Part shown: positions 7,955 to 16,676 of the stretch, one piece after another | Position numbering within the stretch: position 1 is the first letter of the stretch | How the letters are laid out: each line of letters begins with the position of its first letter | Assembly (NCBI RefSeq): GCF_024169315.1 | Contig: NZ_JALJWR010000001.1 | Location: 765,501 to 829,500 of the forward strand | DNA length: 64,000 nt | Reading direction: 5' to 3' | Source of the DNA: Pseudomonas migulae | Lineage (GTDB): Bacteria; Pseudomonadota; Gammaproteobacteria; Pseudomonadales; Pseudomonadaceae | The notes under the pieces: generated by a model | The model's input: only the letters and a program-made list of their open reading frames with translations | Database searches by the model: none | What the model was told of the DNA's origin: nothing | Translations under genes and position numbers: made by a program

Positions 7955-9331
7955 TCAGAGATCTTCGCGGCGTGACGGCGGGCCTTGCCCAAACGCCTCA
8001 CCCACTTTGGCCAGGTCCTGCTCGTTCAGGGTGCCGGCGTAGTAATGCAGCTTGATCCAGGCCATCAAATAGTCGTACCGGGTCTGGGCCAGGTCGCGGC
8101 GTGTGGTGTAGAGCTGTTGTTCGGCGTTGAGCGCATCGAGGTTGACCCGTTCACCGCCGAGGATGCTCTGCTTCGTCGAGACCACCAGGGCTTCGGCGGA
8201 CGTCAGGGCTTTCTGATAGGCCCGCAGTTTGCTCACCCCCGACTGGCAGGCGCTGAACTGCCGACGCAGCTCGATCAGCGTCTCCCGGGTCTGACCATCC
8301 AGCTGGTACTCCGCCTGCTCCATGGCCCGGCTGGCCTGGCGCGTCGAGGCGGAAACCCCGCCGCCGGCATACAGCGGCACGTTGACTTCGATGCCGATGG
8401 TGTTGGTGTCGTAGCGCTGGTTGTAGGTGTTGCCGCTTTCCGATTCGTTCTGCCGCACCGACGCATACGCACTGACTTTCGGCAGGTGCCCGGCGCGATT
8501 GCGTTCGACTTCGTAGCGCGCCACTTCCACGGCCTGGCGCTGCGACGCCAGGTTCGGGTTGTTCGCCACGGCCATCTCGTGCCAAGTGTCGTATCGGGCG
8601 GGTTGCAGGGTGAAGGTCTGAAAGTTCTGATCCAGCGGCGCCAGATCCCCGATGTCAATGGCCGACACGCCGATCAATGCACCGAGCTCTCGCAGGGACG
8701 CATCCTGCTCGTTGCGCGCCTCGATCTCTTCGGCGGTCGCCAGTTCGTAACGGGATTCGGCCTCGAGAATATCGGTGCGCGTGCCTTCGCCCTGGCGGAA
8801 CATGTGTTCGTTCTGCTGGAACTGTTGTTCGAAAGCCTTCTTTTTCGCTTGTGCAATATCGATCTGGTCTTGAGCGAACAGCGCCTGGGTGTAGCTTTCC
8901 AGCACCCGCACCAGCAATTCCTGGCTCTTGCCGCGGAAGGTTTCATCGGCGAACAGTGACTGCGCCACACCTTTGCGGTACGCGGCATAGGCTTCGTAAT
9001 CGATCAACGGTTGTTGCAGCGTCAGGGTCGAGCCGTAACTGCTGTAGTTGCGATCATCACGCTGGTTTTCCCCGCGCTCGTTGAGGTAGGTGACCTTGGA
9101 GGTGTTGCGGCCCTTGTTGTAGGTGTAACCCAGGTGTGGCAGCAGCCCGGCGCGGCCGATGGCACGGTTTTCCAGGCCGGCATCGCGTTCCTTGATGGCG
9201 CCGAGAAACACCGGATCATTGCGCAACGCTTGTTCGTAAATGTCGAACGGGCCCATGGCCATTGACGCGTTGCAGGTCAGCAACGCGAGACTCGCCGCGA
9301 AAAGGGAAAGCTTATTCATACTGCGGAACAT
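7955..9331 (-). CDS. aprF: Type I secretion outer membrane channel AprF (TolC family)
   Basis: A 458-residue TolC-family outer membrane factor that forms the exit duct of the AprDEF exporter. The N-terminus is a signal peptide (MNKLSLFAASLALLTCNASMA), followed by two long helical OEP repeats rich in Q, A and E. The first contains TLQQPLIDYEAYAAYRKG, and the second contains IGIEVNVPLYAGGGVSAS, the usual strand into the barrel. I chose ATG 9331 because GAGGA lies about seven bases upstream; ATG 9319 is possible but worse spaced. The gene follows aprE with a two-base gap and precedes the lipase gene by 94 bases. Confidence 0.93.
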   Translation of the reverse strand: MFRSMNKLSLFAASLALLTCNASMAMGPFDIYEQALRNDPVFLGAIKERDAGLENRAIGRAGLLPHLGYTYNKGRNTSKVTYLNERGENQRDDRNYSSYGSTLTLQQPLIDYEAYAAYRKGVAQSLFADETFRGKSQELLVRVLESYTQALFAQDQIDIAQAKKKAFEQQFQQNEHMFRQGEGTRTDILEAESRYELATAEEIEARNEQDASLRELGALIGVSAIDIGDLAPLDQNFQTFTLQPARYDTWHEMAVANNPNLASQRQAVEVARYEVERNRAGHLPKVSAYASVRQNESESGNTYNQRYDTNTIGIEVNVPLYAGGGVSASTRQASRAMEQAEYQLDGQTRETLIELRRQFSACQSGVSKLRAYQKALTSAEALVVSTKQSILGGERVNLDALNAEQQLYTTRRDLAQTRYDYLMAWIKLHYYAGTLNEQDLAKVGEAFGQGPPSRREDL

Positions 9332-9333
9332 CC

Positions 9334-10668
9334 TTATTCCTCGGTCAACGCGGAACTTGCGCGGTCGAGCAGCGGTTTGAACAGATAGTTGAGGAGCGAG
9401 CGCTCGCCGGTGCGCACGAACATTTCCGCGGGCATGCCGGGCTTGATCACCAGGCCGTTGAGTTTTTCCATGGCCTGATCGCTGACACTGCTGCGCAGCA
9501 CGTAATACGGCACGCCGGTTTTTTCATCGACCATCTGGTCGGCGGAAATCAGGCTGACTTCACCGGGCACACGCGGCGTACGGCTCTGGTTGAACGCGGT
9601 GAACAGGATGTCCACCGACAGATGCGTGCCGACCTTGTCGATCAGGTTGATCGGCAGGTGCCCCTCGACTTCCAGATGTGCGCCTTGCGGGACGATCTCC
9701 AGCAGGGTTTCGCCCTGACGCACCACGGCGCCTTCGGTGTGCACCCCGAGGTTGACCGCGATGCCGTCGGCGGTGGCGATGATCTCGCTGTGTTGCAGGT
9801 CGAATCCGGCAGAGGTCAGTTGCTCTTCGAGGGTCACGCTTTTGAGTTGCGCATCGGCCAGTTGGGTGCGGACTTCTTTCTGGTATTCCTCGATGTGTTG
9901 TTGCAGCTTCAGGCGCGATTCGAGGATGCCCTGCTCCACCCGACCGCTTTCACCGCTGTTTTCTGCCAATTGTTGTTGGACTTGCGACAACTGGCGCTGG
10001 TACTCCATCAGCCGGTTGCGCGGGATGTAGCCGTTGTCCGCCAGCGGCTGAAGATTGCCCAGTTGTTGCTGCAGCGAACTGGCCTGGGCGGTCAGATCCG
10101 AACGGGCGCGGCGCATGCCGGCCAGTTGCGCCCCGGCGCCTTCGATGCTGGCGCGCAAGGCGGCCTGTTCACGGGAAAACGCTTCGCGGCGACTGCTGAA
10201 CAATTGCCGTTGACCTTCTAGGACCAGTGCCAGGCGTGGGTCGGGATCGTTGCTCAGTTCGGCAGGAAAATTCACCTGTTTGAGGTTGTCCCGTTCGCTT
10301 TGCCAGCGCGCCAGGCTGGCCCAGGCCATGCGGTATTGGGCGCGCAGGGATTGCACGTCGGCGGTGACTTGCGTGCGGTCGAGCTGGAACAATGGCTGGC
10401 CCTGCTTCACCACCTGGCCTTCGCGCACCAGAATCTGGCTGACCACGCCGCTGCTCATCGATTGCACGGCTTTGCGCTTACCGGAGACCACGACCGTGCC
10501 TTGCACGGGAATGCCCTGATCGAGTGGCGCAAGGCTGGCCCAGAGAAAGAAACTGCCGGCGCCGACGATCGCCAGCAACCAGCCCATGCGCGCAAAAAAC
10601 CTTGCGTCGCGCTCCGGGCGTTCGGTGAGGTAATCGTGTTCCAGGGTGGCTTCGCTGTTGTTGCTCAT
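9334..10668 (-). CDS. aprE: Type I secretion membrane fusion protein AprE (HlyD family)
   Basis: A 444-residue periplasmic adaptor linking the AprD transporter to AprF. A short cytoplasmic N-terminus is followed by one membrane segment at about residues 30-46, then a biotinyl-lipoyl-like half domain (VQGTVVVSGKRKAVQSMSSG). A long coiled coil runs through the middle, and the second half domain includes GIAVNLGVHTEGAVVRQGE. The C-terminus (NYLFKPLLDRASSALTEE) is typical of type I adaptors. Its ATG overlaps the aprD stop codon as ATGA, so the two are translationally coupled. Confidence 0.94.
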   Translation of the reverse strand: MSNNSEATLEHDYLTERPERDARFFARMGWLLAIVGAGSFFLWASLAPLDQGIPVQGTVVVSGKRKAVQSMSSGVVSQILVREGQVVKQGQPLFQLDRTQVTADVQSLRAQYRMAWASLARWQSERDNLKQVNFPAELSNDPDPRLALVLEGQRQLFSSRREAFSREQAALRASIEGAGAQLAGMRRARSDLTAQASSLQQQLGNLQPLADNGYIPRNRLMEYQRQLSQVQQQLAENSGESGRVEQGILESRLKLQQHIEEYQKEVRTQLADAQLKSVTLEEQLTSAGFDLQHSEIIATADGIAVNLGVHTEGAVVRQGETLLEIVPQGAHLEVEGHLPINLIDKVGTHLSVDILFTAFNQSRTPRVPGEVSLISADQMVDEKTGVPYYVLRSSVSDQAMEKLNGLVIKPGMPAEMFVRTGERSLLNYLFKPLLDRASSALTEE

Positions 10669-12431
10669 ACACTCGAATTCCTTGTCGAGGGCTGGTATTG
10701 CCGGCTCATGCTCAGCCCGCCCGGTGCCGTGGCGGGCTTGTGTTCCTGAGCGCCGGCGAGGGCCTTGAGCACGTCCTGGCTCGGGCCGAACGCCTGCAAG
10801 CGTCCATCATTGAGCACCAGCAATTTGTCGGCCTGGGCCAGCGCCGAAGAACGGTGAGTCACTAGAATCACGCTGGTGCCCTGGGCTTTCATTTGCGCAA
10901 TCGCGCCGGCCAATGCGGCTTCGCCGACGGTGTCGAGGTTGGAATTCGGCTCATCCAGCACCACCAGGCTCGGTTTGCCGTACAGGGCTCGCGCAAGCGC
11001 CACGCGCTGTTTTTGACCGCCGGACAAGCCGCCACCATCCTCACCAAGAACCGTGTCGTAGCCCTGAGGCAGGCGCAGGATCAAGTCATGGACGCCGGCC
11101 TGATGCGCCGCTTCCACGACTTTTTGCGGATCGGCCTCACGGAACCGGGCGATGTTTTGCGCGATGCTGCCACTGAACAATTCGATGTCCTGGGGCAAGT
11201 AACCGATGTAGGGGCCGAGTTCGTCGCGGTTCCAGCGATGGATGTCGGCACCGTCGAGCCGCACAGTGCCGCCAAGCGTCGGCCACACACCGACCAACAC
11301 TCGGGCCAGCGTCGATTTGCCGGAACCGGAAGCCCCCAGCACGCCCAGCACTTCGCCGGCACCGAGCTGGAAACTGAGCATATGCAAGGTGGCGCCCCGT
11401 TGTCCGGGTGGGCCGGCACTGACCTGTTCGAACGTGATCTGCCCTTTCGGCGCCGGCAACGCCATGGCGTCGTCGCTTGGAGGAAAGGCTTGCAGCAGTT
11501 CGTCGAGACGCCGGTAGGCGAGTTTCGCGCCACTCCACTGTTTCCACACGGCGATCAACTGATCGATGGGGCTCAGCACACGTCCCATCAGGATCGAGCC
11601 GGCGATCATCATCCCCGCCGTCATATCGCCCTTGATCACCAGCAATGCGCCAAGTCCCAACACGAGTGATTGCAGGCACAGGCGCAGGGTTTTGCTCAGG
11701 GAACTGATGACCGCGCCGGTATCACTCGCCTGGTTCTGCAGGCCGAGGAATCGCGAATGCACCTGGAACCAGCGATGGCGCAAGGCACCGAGCATGCCCA
11801 TGGCCTGAATGGTTTGCGCGTTACGCAGGTGACTGGTGGCCATCTGGCTGGACTTCTGGGAAAACACCGCCGCGCCACCCAGCGGTTTTTTGGTCATCGC
11901 CTCATTGAGACACGCCAGCCCGATCAGCAACACCGCGCCCGCCGTGGCAAACACGCCGAGCCAGACGTTGAACAGGTAAATCACCAACAGGTACACCGGA
12001 AACCACGGCGCGTCGAAGAAGGCAAACAACGCCGGGCCGGTCACGAACTGGCGAATGTGGGTCAGATCCCCCAGCGACTGCCCGGCGTTGCCCTCGCCCC
12101 TGAACAGGTTGCGCTCGAACGCCGCTTGATACACCCGCAGGTTGAAGCGTCGCTCCAGTTGGCTGCCGATACGAATGACGATGAAACTGCGGATAATCTC
12201 CAGCAAACCGATAAACGCAAAGAACCCGACGACCATGAGTGACAACATCGCCAGTGTGGTTTCATTTTGCGAAGACAATACCCGGTCATAAACCTGAAGC
12301 ATGTAGATAGAGGGCACTAACATCAGAATGTTGATCAGCGCCGTAAAACAGCCGACGCTGATCAAAATGCTCTTGTAGTCACCCAGCGCCATAATTAACG
12401 GCGCGGCGACTGGATTCTTTGCGATCTTCAT
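10665..12431 (-). CDS. aprD: Type I secretion ABC transporter AprD
   Basis: A 588-residue ABC half-transporter that powers export of RTX proteins across the inner membrane. The N-terminal half is a six-segment membrane domain without a C39 peptidase region. The ATPase half holds Walker A at about 366-373 (GASGSGKS), the signature LSGGQ at about 469-473 and Walker B at about 489-494 (LVVLDEP). This architecture is that of PrtD/AprD, which recognise an uncleaved C-terminal signal. The substrates are most likely AprA and the family I.3 lipase encoded at either end of the same locus. A 7-bp hairpin lies in the 80-base gap after aprI. Confidence 0.95.
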   Translation of the reverse strand: MKIAKNPVAAPLIMALGDYKSILISVGCFTALINILMLVPSIYMLQVYDRVLSSQNETTLAMLSLMVVGFFAFIGLLEIIRSFIVIRIGSQLERRFNLRVYQAAFERNLFRGEGNAGQSLGDLTHIRQFVTGPALFAFFDAPWFPVYLLVIYLFNVWLGVFATAGAVLLIGLACLNEAMTKKPLGGAAVFSQKSSQMATSHLRNAQTIQAMGMLGALRHRWFQVHSRFLGLQNQASDTGAVISSLSKTLRLCLQSLVLGLGALLVIKGDMTAGMMIAGSILMGRVLSPIDQLIAVWKQWSGAKLAYRRLDELLQAFPPSDDAMALPAPKGQITFEQVSAGPPGQRGATLHMLSFQLGAGEVLGVLGASGSGKSTLARVLVGVWPTLGGTVRLDGADIHRWNRDELGPYIGYLPQDIELFSGSIAQNIARFREADPQKVVEAAHQAGVHDLILRLPQGYDTVLGEDGGGLSGGQKQRVALARALYGKPSLVVLDEPNSNLDTVGEAALAGAIAQMKAQGTSVILVTHRSSALAQADKLLVLNDGRLQAFGPSQDVLKALAGAQEHKPATAPGGLSMSRQYQPSTRNSSV

Positions 12432-12453
12432 GCGCTCTTCCTGAGGTGTTATC

Positions 12454-12472
12454 CCTCGCCTGCCTGGCGAGG
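12454..12472 (-). terminator. Intercistronic hairpin between aprI and aprD
   Basis: A perfect 7-bp stem (CCTCGCC / GGCGAGG) with a 5-base loop lies between the aprI stop and the aprD start. There is no T tract, so it is more likely a mild attenuator or an mRNA stability element than a full terminator. It could reduce transporter expression relative to protease and inhibitor. Confidence 0.5.
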
Positions 12473-12511
12473 TTGTTACTTACACTTTAATCACAACTAG
12501 TAGGGTTTCGA

Positions 12512-12898
12512 TTAATACAGCGGGTGCTCAAGTGTAATGACCAGCCCGGTCTTCGAAGTGCCTCGATACAGTCCGTCACGCTGACGACTGAAAAACACAA
12601 TCTTCGACCCTTCCTTACCGGTGAGCGCGATGCCGTCGGGCTCGGGAAACCAACCGATCGGCTGCTCTCCCAACCATCCAGCGAGGCACTCGGTGCCGTC
12701 GCCCAAGGTCTGGTTAGCTTTGAATTCCAAGGGGCAAACGTTCGACGGATTGTCCTGTTGCGTCACCCGCCATTTCCCCGCCAGTTCCGACGGGTCTGCC
12801 AACTTCAGGCTGCTTGCCATGGCTACATCTCCAAAAAACATCATGAGCGTCGCGAACAGCCACGCGGTTGCTTTGTAGGTAAAAGCGTCAGGGATCAT
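12512..12898 (-). CDS. aprI: Periplasmic alkaline protease inhibitor AprI (Inh family)
   Basis: A 128-residue protein with an N-terminal signal peptide (hydrophobic stretch AWLFATLMMFFGDVAMA) and a small beta-barrel Inh domain. Features of the family are ELAGKWRV, two cysteines that can form a disulphide (NVCPLEF and GTECLAGW) and RDGLYRGTSKTG near the end. Inhibitors of this family insert their N-terminus into the active site of serralysins and protect the periplasm from stray protease. The gene lies 75 bases downstream of aprA and is separated from it by a strong hairpin. Confidence 0.93.
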   Translation of the reverse strand: MIPDAFTYKATAWLFATLMMFFGDVAMASSLKLADPSELAGKWRVTQQDNPSNVCPLEFKANQTLGDGTECLAGWLGEQPIGWFPEPDGIALTGKEGSKIVFFSRQRDGLYRGTSKTGLVITLEHPLY

Positions 12899-12937
12899 AG
12901 GGCGTTTTACTCAGGATTGTGGCTCAAGGGGCAAAGA

Positions 12938-12956
12938 GCGGCGCTTGCGGCGCCGC
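12938..12956 (-). terminator. GC-rich hairpin between aprA and aprI
   Basis: A 7-bp perfect stem (GCGGCGC / GCGCCGC) with a 5-base loop, followed in the leftward direction by TCTTTGC. The short T run suggests a leaky terminator, which would let aprA be expressed far above aprI and aprDEF from one promoter. Confidence 0.6.
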
Positions 12957-12973
12957 CCTCCTTTTGCCTTGAA

Positions 12974-14431
12974 TCAGGCCACGATGTCCGAGAACGCCGC
13001 CTGGCCTACGGTGCTGACGAGGAAATCAGCCACGCCATGCCCGGAGAAGTCCACCGACAACAGGCTGTTGCCACCGGAGGTGGTCAGCACTGCATCGCCG
13101 GCCGCCCCCGTGAATGCGCTCACAAAATGCAGGCCTGCGCCGTTGGTGATGCCGGTCAGGTCGATCTTGTCGAGACCGCTGACAAAATCGAGGATCTGGT
13201 CGACCGCACCCGGCTTGGAGTCGCTGCTGGCCGCGAACACAAAGGTGTCCGAACCAACGCCGCCCCACAATTTGTCCCCACCGCCCGCGCCGTAAAGGAT
13301 GTCGTTGCCGGCACCGCCCTTCAGCTCGTTGGCTACGCCGTTACCGATCAGCAAATCATTGCCCGAACCGCCGATGGCGTTTTCGACGCTAACGCCCTTG
13401 GCGATGGACACATTACCCACCAGGCCGCCAACGTCGGAGAACGAGGCCTCATTGAGGTTGATCTTCTGGTTTTGGGTAAACCCGGAGAAATCCAGGGTGT
13501 CCTTGCCGCCCGCATCCCACACCGAAAACACGACCTTGTCCGACGATGAAGACGCGCTCAGGAAGTCGCGGCCGGCATTGGAGTTGAAGCCGTAGGTGGT
13601 GTCACCGGTACGGGTGGTGGTGTTGGCGCCGTAGAGCTTCTGGATGGCTGCGATATCGTCCATCAACGGGCCCGACGAGTAGGCTTCGACACCGCCCTTG
13701 CTGAAGTTCTGGCTGGTGTTGCTTTCACTCCAGTAGCTCATGACGCTGTAGCCGCGGGTGTCTTGCCCGTAGGACGCGTCGTTGTAGGTCGGTGCGCCTT
13801 CGCCGGCGTTGTAGTCACCAGGATGCGCCAGGCCCAGGGAGTGGCCGATTTCGTGAGTGAGGGTTTGACGCCCGTAATTGTTCAGTTCCGGTGTCTTGTT
13901 GGCCGTGTAGCCGCTGTTGATCAGGTACCAGGAAGTCCCGTCATACCCCGCGCCCGTGCCAGGCAAGTAAGCGAATGCCGCCGCACCGTCCTGACCGCCG
14001 CTGTAGTTGCCGAAGGTCATGTGAGCGTCGCCGCCGCTGGCCTTGTCCGTGAAGGTGACGTTGGCCACGTCGGCCCAGGATTGCATGGCGAGCACGGCCT
14101 GGCCTTTTTGCTGGGCACTGAATTGGCTGAAGCCGGTGATCCCGTGCTTGTTCATGGTGCTCGACGAGGCCGAGGTCAGGAACGTGTAGGTCAGTTCGAT
14201 TTTGCCGCTGCCGTCCTTGTCCTGGTAGGCAGCGCCGTCGCGCAGCAATTGGGTGGCTGCCTGGTCGACGGAGAACGAGGGTTTGCCATTGACCGTGAGG
14301 TTACCGCCACGGTCGTATTGATGGCTGAAACTATTGATCTGATTGAATGCAGAACTGGGGGCCGCCAATGCCTGCAAAGGCTGGAAGGCCAGTTCAGCAA
14401 TCTCAATAGCGTTAACTTTTACTTTCGACAT
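12974..14431 (-). CDS. aprA: Extracellular alkaline metalloprotease AprA (serralysin)
   Basis: A 485-residue zinc protease of the serralysin family (M10B). The zinc site [11 protein letters not shown] is at about residues 193-203 and the Met-turn SVMSYW at about 229-234. RTX calcium-binding repeats follow at about 345-400 ([30 protein letters not shown]), and the C-terminus is hydrophobic and uncleaved. A short propeptide rather than a Sec signal is at the N-terminus. The start is ATG 14431, with AAGGAAG seven bases upstream; an ATG at 14455 would add eight residues and lacks a good ribosome binding site. The Shine-Dalgarno overlaps an RsmA/RsmE consensus. It heads the leftward aprA-aprI-aprDEF-lipase locus and is the main proteolytic exoenzyme gene here. 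Confidence 0.95.
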   Translation of the reverse strand: MSKVKVNAIEIAELAFQPLQALAAPSSAFNQINSFSHQYDRGGNLTVNGKPSFSVDQAATQLLRDGAAYQDKDGSGKIELTYTFLTSASSSTMNKHGITGFSQFSAQQKGQAVLAMQSWADVANVTFTDKASGGDAHMTFGNYSGGQDGAAAFAYLPGTGAGYDGTSWYLINSGYTANKTPELNNYGRQTLTHEIGHSLGLAHPGDYNAGEGAPTYNDASYGQDTRGYSVMSYWSESNTSQNFSKGGVEAYSSGPLMDDIAAIQKLYGANTTTRTGDTTYGFNSNAGRDFLSASSSSDKVVFSVWDAGGKDTLDFSGFTQNQKINLNEASFSDVGGLVGNVSIAKGVSVENAIGGSGNDLLIGNGVANELKGGAGNDILYGAGGGDKLWGGVGSDTFVFAASSDSKPGAVDQILDFVSGLDKIDLTGITNGAGLHFVSAFTGAAGDAVLTTSGGNSLLSVDFSGHGVADFLVSTVGQAAFSDIVA

Positions 14432-14437
14432 AAACAC

Positions 14438-14447
14438 ACTTCCTTGT
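14438..14447 (-). promoter_or_regulatory. RsmA/RsmE binding site over the aprA Shine-Dalgarno
   Basis: On the minus strand the sequence ACAAGGAAGT matches the full A/U-CANGGANG-U/A consensus for RsmA/CsrA-family proteins. It includes the Shine-Dalgarno AAGGAAG of aprA. Protein binding here would block ribosome entry until Rsm small RNAs, made under GacS/GacA control, titrate it away. AprA of fluorescent pseudomonads is known to be under Gac/Rsm control; direct binding at this site is inferred. Confidence 0.65.
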
Positions 14448-14843
14448 ATTGCCATGGAACAGTTTTAGTCAGATAGCGACAATCCCTGGCGAGATCGTCC
14501 TATCACTCGCCCAATGAAGGCGAAAGAAAACTGACACAATTTGAAATCAAACGTCCACTACTTTTTTGGCGTCAAGTTTGTGTATTCCGCAAAGCGCCCG
14601 GAAACAATAGGCGCACTGGGAAAAGAATGAATGTGAAAATAATCAGCTGAAGTTATTGTCTGACAATCGGCAATTTAAATATTAAATAAAGGTAAGTTAT
14701 CGGGACGGGAATCGTCTGACTATTCATGTGTTGGCTCGTACACTTCGATCAGTGAAAATTAGACTTTTCGAGGAATGTGACCACACTGAAATACCGAGTT
14801 ATCGTTCTTCGCGGGCTTACGAAATGATCCGGGTGAAGCCGAC
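14448..14843. other. AT-rich intergenic region upstream of aprA
   Basis: About 400 bases between the divergent aprA and lysozyme-inhibitor-like genes, noticeably richer in A and T than the coding DNA (for example around 14630-14700). It must hold the aprA promoter and the promoter of the rightward gene. I could not choose a convincing -35/-10 pair for either. No open reading frame with a ribosome binding site was seen. Near its right end is a truncated REP unit. Confidence 0.6.
14798..14816. repeat. Truncated REP unit
   Basis: The 19-base string GTTATCGTTCTTCGCGGGC is identical to the outer part of the REP units at about 5891-5909 and 51331-51349, but the conserved AAGCCTCGC half is missing. 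It lies 28 bases before the start codon of the lysozyme-inhibitor-like gene, so it is part of that gene's 5' leader or promoter. Confidence 0.65.
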
Positions 14844-15500
14844 ATGAAAATGGTCACGCCCTTTTTGGCCACGCTCATTGCCGCCAGCGCGTGCGCGGCG
14901 ACGAGTTTTTGCGCAAGCGCCGGGACTTCTACGGTCCTGGCGACCAGCTTCGATTGCGCCAAGGCCAGCGCAACCATCGAGAAGCTTATCTGTCGCGACC
15001 CGCAACTGAAGCAGATGGATATTGAACTGACGCGTCTCTATCGCCTGGTGCTCACGGACGTTCATTCGGTGCCGCTTCCCGACAAAGTCGAGGTCGAACA
15101 GCGGTTCTGGGCCGACGCCCGCAATCAGTGTGCTTCCGCAGCAGAGCCCAAGGCATGCACGATCCGCAGTTATGCCGAGCGTGCGCATCAGCTTCGTCAG
15201 GGTTCGGCGATTGCACGAACCAAGGATCCGAGCAGGCTCACCGATGGCCCCATAGCCTTGCATTGCGCAGGGCTGAACGCATTGATTGCCGCCACTTTCT
15301 TCAATGTCGAACCGCGTGTGGTGTACCTGAAATGGGCGAATACCGCTGTCACCCTGATCCAGGTGCCGAATGATTCCGCTACCCAATACAACGCCAAGGA
15401 CAACCGGGGTAGCTACAGCTTCTGGCAGGACGAAAACGAAGCATTTTTCCAGATACCGGGCTCGGGGCGAATGAGTTGTACGGTTGAGCCGACTACCTGA
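14844..15500 (+). CDS. Secreted LprI/DUF1311 plus MliC-like lysozyme inhibitor
   Basis: A 218-residue protein with a Sec signal peptide (first 27 residues). An LprI-like DUF1311 domain follows at about 35-115 (SFDCAKASATIEKLICRDPQL, with paired cysteines and RLYRLVL). The C-terminal 75 residues resemble MliC/PliC C-type lysozyme inhibitors: LHCAG near the start, TAVTLIQVPNDSATQY, YSFWQDENEAFFQ and a final cysteine. Both domain types protect bacteria from lysozyme, so a periplasmic protective role is likely. The start ATG 14844 is followed by a second ATG two codons later. A 9-bp hairpin seven bases after the stop probably ends the transcript. No operon partner; the polyamine gene group converges on it. 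Confidence 0.75.
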   Translation: MKMVTPFLATLIAASACAATSFCASAGTSTVLATSFDCAKASATIEKLICRDPQLKQMDIELTRLYRLVLTDVHSVPLPDKVEVEQRFWADARNQCASAAEPKACTIRSYAERAHQLRQGSAIARTKDPSRLTDGPIALHCAGLNALIAATFFNVEPRVVYLKWANTAVTLIQVPNDSATQYNAKDNRGSYSFWQDENEAFFQIPGSGRMSCTVEPTT

Positions 15501-15506
15501 TCGCGC

Positions 15507-15527
15507 AACGGGACATCCTGTCCCGTT
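15507..15527. terminator. Hairpin between convergent genes
   Basis: A perfect 9-bp stem (AACGGGACA / TGTCCCGTT) with a 3-base loop lies between the convergent lysozyme-inhibitor-like gene and the PotF-like gene. The T-rich tail is weak on either side, so it may act as a partial terminator in both directions. Confidence 0.6.
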
Positions 15528-15543
15528 GGCCTTATCTGGCGTA

Positions 15544-16629
15544 TCAGCTTCCGGTGCGAATCTTGTTCCACACCCGCGTCCGAATCCGGTCGATATTCAG
15601 CGGCATCGCTTCCAGCGCAAACAATTTCCCCATCATTTCCGGGCTCGGGTAGACCTTGGTGTCGTTCTTGATCGCCGGGTCGATCAGGCTGTCAGCCTTC
15701 TCGTTACCGTTGGCGTAATGCACGTAGTTGCTGATACTGGCCATGACGTCCGGGCGCAGCAGGTAGTTCATGAAGGCGTAACCGGCTTTTTCATCCGGGG
15801 CATCGACGGGCATGGCAACCATGTCGAACCAGATCGCCGCGCCTTCCTTGGGAATCGCATAACCGATGTCCACGCCGTTCTTGGCTTCCTTGGCGCGGGT
15901 TTCGGCTTGCAGGATGTCGCCGGAGAAACCGACCGCCACGCAGATGTCACCGTTGGCCAGGTCGCTGGTGTACTTGGATGAATGGAAGTAGCTGACGTAA
16001 GGCCGGACTTTCATCAGCAGCGCTTCTGCCTTTTTGTAGTCCTCCGGGTTCTTGCTGTGATGCGGCAGACCCAGGTAATTCAGCGCCGCCGGGAGCAATT
16101 CCGGGCCATTGTCGAGGATCGCCACGCCGCACTTCTGCAGCTTCGCCATGTTCTCGGGCTTGAAGATCAGGTCCCAGGAATCCACCGGCGCGTTGTCGCC
16201 CAATACGGCTTTGACCTTGGCGATGTTATAGCCGATGCCGGTGCTGCCCCATAGATACGGGAAGCCGTGCTCGTTGCCCGGGTCGTTGGTCTGCAACGCC
16301 TTGAGCAAGACCGGGTTCAGGTTCTTCCAGTTCGGCAACTGGCTCTTGTCGAGTTTCTTCAGCGCCCCGCCCTGAATCTGCCGGGCCATGAAATGGTTGG
16401 ACGGGAACACCACGTCGTAGCCGGATTTACCGGTCATCAACTTGCCGTCGAGGGTTTCGTTGCTGTCGTAGACGTCGTAGCTGAAGCCGATGCCGGTTTC
16501 TGCCTGGAAGTTTTTCGTGGTGTCCGGTGCGATGTAGTCCGACCAGTTGTAGATCTTGACGGTTTCGGCCGCGTGGCTGACGGACACGACGAGCGCCAGT
16601 GGGGCCAGTGCCAGGGTCTTTCGGATCAT
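15544..16629 (-). CDS. Periplasmic polyamine-binding protein, PotF/SpuD-like
   Basis: A 361-residue substrate-binding protein of polyamine ABC transporters. A signal peptide (RKTLALAPLALVVSVSHAA) is followed by the family hallmark ETVKIYNWSDYIAPDT. Later come GYDVVFPSNHFMARQIQGG, FPYLWGSTGIGYN and SKYTSDLANGDICVAVGFSGD, the usual ligand pocket segments. The likely ligand is putrescine or spermidine. The start is ATG 16629 with CAGGA upstream. No permease or ATPase genes follow, so it must work with a transporter encoded elsewhere. Upstream are a cupin gene and a gamma-glutamylputrescine-oxidase-like gene in the same orientation, fitting polyamine uptake and breakdown. A CA motif in the leader suggests Crc/Hfq repression. 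Confidence 0.88.
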   Translation of the reverse strand: MIRKTLALAPLALVVSVSHAAETVKIYNWSDYIAPDTTKNFQAETGIGFSYDVYDSNETLDGKLMTGKSGYDVVFPSNHFMARQIQGGALKKLDKSQLPNWKNLNPVLLKALQTNDPGNEHGFPYLWGSTGIGYNIAKVKAVLGDNAPVDSWDLIFKPENMAKLQKCGVAILDNGPELLPAALNYLGLPHHSKNPEDYKKAEALLMKVRPYVSYFHSSKYTSDLANGDICVAVGFSGDILQAETRAKEAKNGVDIGYAIPKEGAAIWFDMVAMPVDAPDEKAGYAFMNYLLRPDVMASISNYVHYANGNEKADSLIDPAIKNDTKVYPSPEMMGKLFALEAMPLNIDRIRTRVWNKIRTGS

Positions 16630-16648
16630 GAGTGGATTCCTGTGTGGG

Positions 16649-16659
16649 TTATTGTTGTT
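16649..16659 (-). promoter_or_regulatory. Crc/Hfq CA motif upstream of the PotF-like gene
   Basis: On the minus strand AACAACAATAA fits the AAYAAYAA catabolite-activity motif bound by Hfq with Crc in pseudomonads. It lies about 20 bases before the start codon of the PotF-like gene, where binding would hide the ribosome entry site when preferred carbon sources are present. Confidence 0.65.
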
Positions 16660-16676
16660 GGCAGGCAATCAGAGGA

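Noticed and set aside
7985..8959. Long rightward frame opposite aprF
   Set aside because: Long antisense frames are common in GC-rich Pseudomonas DNA; aprF is the real gene with signal peptide and TolC repeats.
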